NCBI RefSeq assembly: GCF_027579695.1
Contig: NC_083571.1
Span: forward strand, 33,584,443-33,648,442
Reading direction: 5' to 3'
Source of the DNA: Neoarius graeffei
Lineage: Eukaryota; Chordata; Actinopteri; Siluriformes; Ariidae
DNA length: 64,000 nt
In this document: positions 57,125 through 64,000 of the stretch, in pieces
Position numbering within the stretch: position 1 is the stretch's first letter
How the letters are laid out: each line of letters opens with the position of its first letter
Made by a program: the position numbers and the translations under genes
Notes under the pieces: generated by a model
Told to the model about the DNA's origin: nothing
Databases searched by the model: none
Seen by the model: the letters and a program-made list of their open reading frames with translations, nothing else

Positions 57125-57212
57125 CTTCCTGCTGAACTTTCCTCTGTCTGTCCGGATGAGCCCCCAGCAGGTGAATGACCCAGTTCATACCAGCCGCTGT
57201 AGTGTCATGACC
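57125..57212 (-). pseudogene. CYP4V duplicate, exon 8', truncated
   Basis: After an intact acceptor (GTGGCAG) it reads [19 protein letters not shown] and RQRKVQQE, then breaks into SINE tail sequence at 57125, losing VDEVF and the donor. Shares flanking CACAAGGGGGAGACAG with exon 8 of the full gene. Confidence 0.9.
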
Positions 57213-57261
57213 CTGCCACAAGGGGGAGACAGGGAACACAAATTCTAAAACATTATAACGT

Positions 57262-57608
57262 CCATCCATCCATTATTTGTAGCTGCTTATCCTGTCCTAC
57301 AGGGTCGCAGGCAAGCTGGAGCCTATCCCAGCTAACTATGGGCGAGAGGCAGGGTACACCCTGGACAAGTCATCGCAGGGCTGACACACAGACACAGACA
57401 ACCATTCACACCTATGGTCAATTTAGAGCCACCAATTAGCCTAACCTGCATGCCTTTGGGGGAAACCAGAGCACCCGGAGGAAACCCACGCAGACACAGG
57501 GAGAATATGCAAACTCCACACAGAAAGGCCCTCGTCGGCCGCTGGGCTCAAACCCAGGACCTTTTTGCTGTGAGGCGACAGTGCTAACCACTACACCACC
57601 GTGCCGCC
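57262..57608 (-). mobile_element. tRNA-derived SINE, copy F (divergent)
   Basis: Reverse copy with a (TCCA)n tail and more changes than copies A-E. TSD ACATTATAACGT / ACACTATAATGT (10 of 12), and the intact site ACACTATAATGTGCTTC is present at 28237 in the paralogous gene. Confidence 0.92.
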
Positions 57609-57913
57609 ACACTATAATGTGCTTCTTTCAAATAAAATGATTAAAGGAGATATGCAGAACCATGGCCTCACTTTCGTTTATAAATGCCTTAAGACCTCAA
57701 GAATGGCATAGGAATAGTTTTAAGAGTTAACAATAAATCTAATACAGTAATTTTTACAATTAAAGTGATTCATATAGGTAGCGGTCTGAGTGAATGACCT
57801 TGACATCCATAACGCCACAGCATGAAGGCTATTGGTCTCATTGCCATTTCTGTTATACTAAAACACAGAGCTGACTGCAACTCCGAGTCTCCATTTTGAG
57901 CTAATTTATCGCC

Positions 57914-58193
57914 ATACCATATAGATGTGTTGCTGGCCAGTGCAGCAACACAACAGAAGGTGGATTTATGTTGCATTCATGTCCCAAGAATGTTCAAACT
58001 ACAAAGATTTGGACGCGTTTTGCAAGAAGTTCACGGGCACATTGGGCGCCTACAAAGTGGTCTCTCCTCTGCTCTGCACATTTTACTGAAGACTCGTACA
58101 AGACCGCTGATCTGTTGAGGAGTGTTGGCTATAAGCCTGTATTGAAAGAGGGTGCAGTACCATTAATTAAAGGAAAAAAAACAAGAAAAGGAA
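57914..58193 (+). pseudogene. THAP zinc-finger exon
   Basis: The frame reads RCVAGQCSNTTEGGFMLHSC, PKNVQTTKIWTRFA, TKWSLLCSAHFTEDSY and KEGAVPLIKG. All THAP marks are there: C-x4-C, Trp, C-x2-H, F, and the AVP motif after the finger. The usual initiating ATG appears as ATA (57914), so the start may be lost. A possible next exon at 58460-58580 (RRTEQRTESQIVSKQSA, donor GTAAGC) follows. Confidence 0.78.
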
Positions 58194-58261
58194 AGTATTT
58201 ATTTATTTATTTATTTAAAAAGGAAAGTTCAGTTGCACCAGTTCTCCTGGAATGAGCCAAG

Positions 58262-58378
58262 AGTTGTTACTAAAACCCAGGATGGAACGGGACGTGACAT
58301 ATCGCTCGGGCAGTAACCTACCCGCAGTTGTTGCTAAAACCGGTGACGTCCAGTTCCATCCCAGGTTTTAGTAATTGC
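58262..58378. repeat. inverted repeat inside the THAP element
   Basis: TTACTAAAACCCAGGATGGAAC on the left (given in two parts: TTACTAAAACCC, AGGATGGAAC) pairs with GTTCCATCCCAGGTTTTAGTAA-type text on the right at 58350-58372. Arms of about 33 bp. Confidence 0.75.
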
Positions 58379-59525
58379 CTGAGCCGAGCAGTAATGGCAG
58401 AGTACTCAGTATGGAGAATGAGTGGAGCAGCCATATGATTTTCTCCACTGGATATTCCTGCCATCTCGCCCTTACATGGAAGAAGCGAATGAACGGAGAA
58501 CTGAACAAAGAACTGAAAGTCAGATTGTTTCAAAACAATCGGCCACAAGATCGGCCTTCAAGAAGCGAGAACTCAGATGGGTAAGCTTCGACTCTCATTT
58601 GGATATAAAACAACAAAACACGTTGTTTACCTGCATTTAAATTAATACATGTAACATGTATTGTGTGTTTAAGTTACCGGTATAAGATTATTTAATTTGC
58701 TTCAGAATGTGATTGTCTCTGTTCATCTGATTATTTAATTAGCCTTTTACGTTTTATCAGTGAAAATGCATTCATGTACATGCATGTTGCATAAATTATA
58801 ACACCTATCCTGTTTTAATGAGAGTCAACCCATAATCAATGAAGTCAAATCAGTCTTCGTTGAGCAAGTCGGTAACGGTATTTCTTACTTTCACCATGAC
58901 TTTGGTCTACAGCTGTCAAAGGCCTCAGCCTTAAAACTGGTTACCGCTGTGACATTATGCACCCAGGGCTGGCTGGCTCAGCGGGGCAGCTTGAATGCCA
59001 ACTTTGCCGTCGATTTTAACTCTCAAAAATATATTTTTTATTCCCATTTATGCAGCATACAAGAGTCAAGGATGGAGATACTATCCACTCAGAAATGTAT
59101 TTAAAAATAAAGGTTCTGCATATCTGCTTTAAATTTCACTCACATACAATTCATGAGCTGAGCCATGTTTGAGAATTCATGAGGATAATCTATGTAGCTA
59201 ATGAGTAATAGAGGCTTATAGCTCCTGGTTTTGCTAGTCAGCTAGCTTCAAAAGCTCAATTTGAATATAAAGTATTTTTATAGAGTTGGTCTGAGCAATC
59301 ATTTGTGCCAATAAGAGTAATTGCTGAAGCATGTTATTACCTAATTTGCATACAATTGTCTATTACTAAAATGTCCATCACTTTGTTGCTTGCTAGCATG
59401 AATGTAGGATTAGCACCTGCATGTGATCACCTCGCCATTTTCGCTCAACTTGAACATGACTTTGCCTTTGAGTGTGTACTATAAGGATGATCTGTTATCT
59501 GAATATGGCTGTATGAGGCTGATAT

Positions 59526-59680
59526 CTCGAACACAGAAGTGTCCACATCCTCCAGGACGTCTTGGTGTATCATCTTGTTCCCCTCCTCATCCGTGGTCTT
59601 CAGCAGCATGTCCAGGAAGGCCTGCCTCTTCTTCTTTCCCTGATCGGATTCACAGTCAGACTCCGTGTAGTGGACTCCAT
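59526..59680 (-). pseudogene. CYP4V duplicate, exon 7', broken donor
   Basis: Reads [38 protein letters not shown] and VDTSVFE. The donor GT is AT (59525-59524). Its 5' part (VIREREE) and acceptor are replaced by the repeat at 59681-59891. Confidence 0.9.
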
Positions 59681-59891
59681 TTAGTTAGTTATGGCTGGGT
59701 TCTTGCCTGAACTGATAATCACATCATCAGTTTTTGTCTGGCTAATCAGACACAAGGTATGCCACAACTCTTGCCAGAGCAGTTGGAGGTTAGGCGCCTT
59801 GCTCAAGGGCACTAGAGCCAGTCCTGCTGGTTCAGGGACTCAAACCAGCAACATTTTGATCCCAAAGCTGTTTCTCTAACTATTTGGCCAT
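59681..59891. repeat. dispersed repeat replacing part of exon 7'
   Basis: Contains CTTGCTCAAGGGCACTAGAG and CTCAAACCAGCAAC; the end matches the repeat at 1-70. Compared with 39460-39506 it took the place of the exon 7 start and part of intron 6. Confidence 0.65.
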
Positions 59892-59948
59892 CTTAAAGCT
59901 GATTGGATGCTATTTGTGATGTCATAATAATTAACCAAAATAACGTAC

Positions 59949-60075
59949 ACTCTCAGTGAAGGAGTGCAGGATTTTTAGACAGCAGTCGTGCTCTTTGCCA
60001 TCACCAAAATACTGGAATGCAAAGTCCGGCCAGAACCACAGCATCCGCTGGCACTTGCCGATAAGGTCACTCATC
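59949..60075 (-). pseudogene. CYP4V duplicate, exon 6'
   Basis: The 127-nt exon is the same length as exon 6 and open: [20 protein letters not shown], then [15 protein letters not shown]. The donor is intact GTACGT. It gives the ancestral state for the GC donor of the full gene. Confidence 0.92.
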
Positions 60076-60574
60076 CTGAACCAATCAGATTTCATGCTAA
60101 CAGTTAGCATTATGCTAGATAGCAAACCTAGCTTCTGGTTCTTATTGCACACTGTTAAATAGTTAGCCTCCAGCAAACATACCAAACACAAGATAGAGTT
60201 AATCTTAGTTAACTGGAAGTGTAGAGTTAACCTTAGGTAAGCAGTTAGCTGGTTCATATTAGCATAGTGCTGCATGAATTATATTGTGTGTTAAAACCTG
60301 TATTTTGCACTAAGCCTTACATTGAGCTGAAATACAGAAAAGAAAGGTTAGTGATGTCATAAGCTCTAACTTGTGATTAATGTTAGCTTTAGCTCCACCC
60401 TTTCTGACCCATGGATATCCATCACTCAAAAATCAGGAACGGATTTTGCTGTTTCTTTCATTCTTGTATAATGGACATTTTAGTTTCTTTCAAAGTCTTG
60501 AGTAAAAGTCAAGTATGTTGGAGTTGGGGAAACTTGCTAATTAGTTAATTTAGCTAACATATCTATCACCTTAC

Positions 60575-60638
60575 CAATACACGCTGCGCACATACTCTGA
60601 GTCATGGCTGCTCTGGGCATTCTTCCCCATGGCTGTTT
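60575..60638 (-). pseudogene. CYP4V duplicate, exon 5'
   Basis: Reads ETAMGKNAQSSHDSEYVRSV with YW at the end; a 6-nt in-frame deletion removes two residues of KKIYAQ. Both splice sites look intact. No exons 1'-4' are seen up to 64000. Confidence 0.9.
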
Positions 60639-61670
60639 CTGTAAGACAACAGTAAAAAGTGACACTTTTGGCCTGTAAACGGCTTCTTGCCATTTTAATT
60701 GTTTAATTGTTCTATTCATCTTAGTTTACTTTCTGGTTAACAAAATAACATTATCCCCAGCATGGCCTCTGTTCTAAAATATAATTAAGAAAAAAACAGC
60801 ATAAAATCCAAATTCCAGTTCCTGCATTAAAGCAAGACGGCCTTTCGATTTCATAAAATCAGTGAAATTTAGTTCCCTCTGAAATTTGGTCATTGTGATA
60901 TATGTCTATTTCTGTAATATCTCACAAAATATCAAGCCATTCTGTGGCTGGGAAGTTATTTAATTTGAAGGCATTCCCTAGCAAATAATGTGCATGAAAT
61001 CGCTCGCTTAGCGTAGTCAAGCAGACAGAGGAAGTCCGTGTGTGCATGCGCAGGTTTACCTTTGACCGTGCACTGACTGTTACATCATTCTGTCGCTAAA
61101 TGAACAGCTGATCACACCGAGGTGCTCGCTGACCGCCGATATTTATTAGTTTGGTCCTGGGTTTCCTTTCCTTTGCAATAGAACATCTTTTCTTCTCGTG
61201 TTCCATTACTGTGGTCGGTCTTTCACATTTCATTTGCACACTCACCTCCTCCATTGTCCTCCCCTGTTTCAAATTTGTATCCCACAATGCCTTGTGCAAA
61301 TGAGGAAAGCCCACCACGTGATGCACGACGTAGTATCTTGTATTGGGTCATGGTGAAGCAGGGAAAAAATAGCAGAGAACTTAGGACCACATGGCCCTAA
61401 ATTCATTAATTGTTCTATTTTTAAAAAACCTAATAAAATTGGAAGTCTGTGATTTGAATTCAGTAGCTTTCGTTCCACTAAACAAAAATAACCGGGTGTT
61501 GGGGAAAATTCTTTTTATGACCTAAACTTGAAAAATCTGAAAGGCAGTTGTTGCAATGTTAAGGTGGGTGGAGCACAGAAGCACAGCAGGCCAGAACTGA
61601 GTTCTCAAAAAAACTTTTTATTTTAGCTTTTCAGCTTTCGCTCTCCCAGTCACACACGCACACTCACACA
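60639..61670. other. no gene recognised; promoter-like motif
   Basis: Mostly unassigned. CCCACAATGCCTTG at 61281-61294 resembles a ZNF143/THAP11-type motif, near a minus-strand ATGGAGGAG/GTGAGTG first-exon-like start at 61255; this may belong to an unidentified repeat. Confidence 0.35.
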
Positions 61671-61719
61671 CAGTGCTGGGCACATTACTTTGAAAAAGTA
61701 ATTAGTTACAAGTACTAGT

Positions 61720-61893
61720 TACTTCTCCAAAAAAGTAATTGCGTTAGTAACTGCGTTACTTCACTAGAAAAGTAACTAGTTATCAGGAAAAGTATTTATT
61801 GCGTTACTTTTTTTTTTTTTGCTTACAGATAAACGAGGATAACTGTTCTTTTCTAGTGAAGTAACACAGTTACTAACGCAATTACTTTTTTGG
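61720..61893. repeat. foldback near the hAT terminus
   Basis: CTCCAAAAAAGTAATTGCG.. to ..CACTAGAAAAG on the left is mirrored by CTTTTCTAGTGAAGTAAC.. to ..TTACTTTTTTGGAG on the right. Confidence 0.85.
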
Positions 61894-61989
61894 AGTACAG
61901 AGTACAGAGTCAGTGAGTCCTCACAGTTTACAGCATTATGATAACCTGGTTTATTACAGTTAGCTTAGCTTTCACCATTTACAATAGGT

Positions 61990-62153
61990 CAGGAAGATCT
62001 TTGATAGTGTTTTTAAGGAAGCATCCTAAACAAAAATCACAGGCAAAATAACATAACAGATCAAGGATGAATACCCTGTTTATCTGTTATGTTATTTTGC
62101 CTGTGATTTTTGTTTAGGATGCTTCCTTAAAAACACTATCAAAGATCTTCCTG
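61990..62153. repeat. perfect 70-bp inverted repeat
   Basis: Arm 61990-62059 (starts CAGGAAGATCTTTGATAGTG) is exactly complementary to 62084-62153 across a 24-bp spacer. A further pair, CAGAGTCAGTGAGT (about 61904) and ACTCACTGACTCTG (about 62176), flanks it. Confidence 0.95.
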
Positions 62154-62821
62154 AGTACTAAAGAGGACTTAATTACTCACTGACTCTGACGGCTACTCAA
62201 AGTGTGTAGACCCTTACAAGGTTATAATAGCAGTAACGCTGCTTGAACTGCTTGAGGGTAGTGATGGGTTTAGTACATTATGTTTATCCATTTCACATCT
62301 CCACAAACTAAAGCACTGATGCCGACTTGCCAAACATTTATTTATTCAAAATGAATACTAGATTGCAACCCACAACAGAAAATAAAATTGAAATACTGAA
62401 AATGCAATATTTTTGGAAGTTAGCCTACTTGAATTGGTTGAAAATGTAAATATTCTTTGATTTTGCATTTAAGTACAGGTAAACGATTGGTAACAAAATA
62501 ATAGGCCCTGATGATGTCTGTAAATTCTTATTCTATTAGTATTATTGGGGGAAAAAAAACAATAAAATATCTGACTGTAGCTTAAATTCTTATTAGACTT
62601 ATACATTTTCTGAGTTATCATCAACAACATGACTTACAATCATTTGAAGTAGGCCTATACACCCTTCATATTAAGGCACAGAAATCAACAAAGGGAAAAA
62701 TAATAAATTAAATTAATAAATTGCTATTTTTAACAAACGGAGCTGAACGGAGCTTATTGTAATCATTCAATGTACTAACAGTAATAACAATGTACGCATC
62801 ACTACAACATAGCCCACTTAT

Positions 62822-63337
62822 CTAGCGGCTGAACCACAAGTTGTAGCGTAGAAGGAGAAGCTTTTCAAATCTTTTGTCAGACAGTCCGTTTCGCTTTGGG
62901 GAGAAGACAAGCTTTCCCAGACTGAAAAGTCTCTCAACAGGTGCACTAGATGGCGGAGCAGCATTGTAACGTAGTGATATTTTCTTGATGAGAGGAAATC
63001 CATTCAAAGTGTTGAATTGTTGCGATGGAGATCTTAAATAATCTTCCACCTGCCTTTCTGTTGAAGAGAATGTATCCTCCTCGTCTTCCTCAAAGGAAAA
63101 GAAGGAGTCCTCTTTAGCCAAATCGATGTGCTGTGTAGATGTGCTTGTAGTACCTGGCTGTAGTTCTGGCTGTGGTTCTTCAAGGGCAATTTTTCGACAC
63201 TCTGCCAGCAAACTTGCTTTGGCCTTTTCCTTTAATTCCTGTGACCGCAGCCAGCGAAGTTTGAATTTTGGAAGTGCCACGGCAGCAATGACAGCCTCTT
63301 CACTGCCCAGCACATCAGCAAATCTTGTTTTGATTGC
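62822..63337 (-). CDS. hAT transposase, last exon
   Basis: Acceptor AATTTCAG/GC. Reads AIKTRFADVLGSEEAVIAAV, LPKFKLRWLRS, an acidic linker (FSFEEDEEDTF), and the dimerisation domain SSAPVERLFSLGKLVFSPKR, NGLSDKRFEKLLLLRYNLWF. The frame is open to its stop (TAG, 62824-62822). Confidence 0.88.
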   Translation of the reverse strand, partial: AIKTRFADVLGSEEAVIAAVALPKFKLRWLRSQELKEKAKASLLAECRKIALEEPQPELQPGTTSTSTQHIDLAKEDSFFSFEEDEEDTFSSTERQVEDYLRSPSQQFNTLNGFPLIKKISLRYNAAPPSSAPVERLFSLGKLVFSPKRNGLSDKRFEKLLLLRYNLWFSR

Positions 63338-63380
63338 CTGAAATTATACATAGACACATTCAAGCTTTGCATACATACAA

Positions 63381-63430
<50 letters not shown>
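63381..63430 (+). repeat. (ATT)n microsatellite in the hAT intron
   Basis: About 16 trinucleotide units within the short last intron (63338-63452). Confidence 0.97.
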
Positions 63431-63452
63431 GCTATTATTATAAGACTCTTAC

Positions 63453-64000
63453 TGTCACTATAGCATCAGGAAGATCCTTCAACTTTTGCAGGCCATCTTT
63501 AAGGGCTTGTGTTTTCACCATCAGCATCTCCAACGTTGGTAATAGAGTACCATGGAAGCAATTTCCTTCTCCTTGAAGTATGTCTAAGGCAATGGTAAGG
63601 GGCTGCATCACAGTACAGTACTCCTTTATGAACTGATGCTCCCGTTCTGTAATAGCAGCCAGTCCTAATTTTAGGGAGATGGTACTGAGATCTGCCATGG
63701 ATATTTCTGAGATGCGAGCCAGGGCATCGTAAAAAGAGTTCCACCGTGTTGAGCAGGGTACAAGCAGCTTTTTTGAGATCACCTCATCAAGTGCTTCAGC
63801 AGCCAAAGTTGAGCGACTGGCCTTATTCCAAAGAGTGGTGCATTTTGCGACAGCACTTCTGTATGCCGCTTTTGTGTCAGGCTTTGACAAGAGCCACTTC
63901 TCAACATCTGTGCATGATATTAGATTGAGGGTGTGGGATGCACATCTATGATGGGGGGGTAGAGCGATCACCACACCATGACCATCTTGACTCTCGTTTG
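63453..64000 (-). CDS. hAT transposase, penultimate exon (partial)
   Basis: Open from the window edge to donor GTAAGAG. Contains PPHHRCASHTLNLISCTDVE (hAT core with the Cys/His pair), PCSTRWNSFYDALARI (conserved T-RWNS), and LDILQGEGNCFHGTLLPTL. Phase 0 joins the last exon (IVT/AIK). With no stops in about 355 codons over both exons, this is the best preserved hAT protein here. Confidence 0.86.

Larger units (their letters stand above)
57645..59128 (+). mobile_element. TTAA-flanked THAP element (Kolobok-like), deleted
   Basis: Ends AGGAGATATGCAGAACC and the complement of AGCAGATATGCAGAACC; TTAA on both sides (57641-57644, 59129-59132). The paralogous intron at 28265 (GTGATTAAATTTAG) is the empty site. 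It carries a THAP exon and a second exon, but no transposase core. TTAA plus THAP suggests Kolobok. Confidence 0.82.
61671..64000 (-). mobile_element. hAT transposon, left end, continues past the window
   Basis: Terminus CAGTGCTGGGCACATTACTT is a common fish hAT end; the upstream 8 bp are CTCACACA. Inside are two foldbacks (61720-61893 and 61990-62153) and the last two exons of the transposase on the minus strand. Confidence 0.8.

Noticed and set aside
61255-61326. First exon of a new gene (MEEVSVQ...)
   Set aside because: Only a start and a possible donor; nothing downstream, and the text looks repeat-derived.

Overview
This is a repeat-packed stretch of vertebrate nuclear DNA, almost certainly from a ray-finned fish. 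The grounds are five Tc1/mariner families, fish-type L2 LINEs, a tRNA-derived SINE family whose head reads GCGGCACGGTGGTGTAG, several hAT and PIF/Harbinger elements, and a split gene with GT-AG introns. A catfish-like genome is possible, but that is only an impression from the Tc1 families.

One conventional host gene is visible: a cytochrome P450 of the CYP4V type on the minus strand, 55355 down to 26690. I can place 11 exons whose phases all join, giving 1530 coding bases (509 codons plus stop) with the I-helix, K-helix and heme-binding motifs in order. Its introns hold about 27 kb, mostly transposons: intron 7 has three L2 LINE copies, intron 5 a Tc1, intron 4 a hAT and a GTTAGCAT minisatellite, intron 3 nothing obvious, intron 2 a Tc1 and a hAT, intron 1 three Tc1-like elements and a hAT. 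Upstream of it (57.1-60.6 kb) is a broken tandem duplicate carrying only exons 5-8, itself invaded by a SINE, a TTAA-flanked THAP element and another repeat.

Left part (1-26 kb), with no conventional host gene: a deleted hAT (84-1297), two back-to-back Tc1 elements (1420-4287), a TE-derived multi-exon gene with a BED-like finger (6070-9768) disrupted by a SINE and by a second hAT, four more SINEs, a hAT MITE, a degenerate Tc1 holding a helentron-like insert, and a four-deep nest inside one 7.3-kb hAT (15632-22963). That hAT keeps a perfect 8-bp target duplication and contains a nearly intact Tc1 transposase gene, a THAP element, a 26-bp-TIR element, a PIF/Harbinger copy and a hAT MITE.

Right end (61.7-64 kb): the left terminus and the last two exons of a hAT transposase gene that runs out of the window.

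Most boundaries come from target-site duplications (TSDs) read directly: 8 bp for hAT, TA for Tc1, TTA/TAA for Harbinger, TTAA for the THAP element, 10-13 bp for SINEs. Family names come from motif recognition, not database searches. Nothing here is bacterial; there are no rRNA genes, true tRNA genes or CRISPR arrays.
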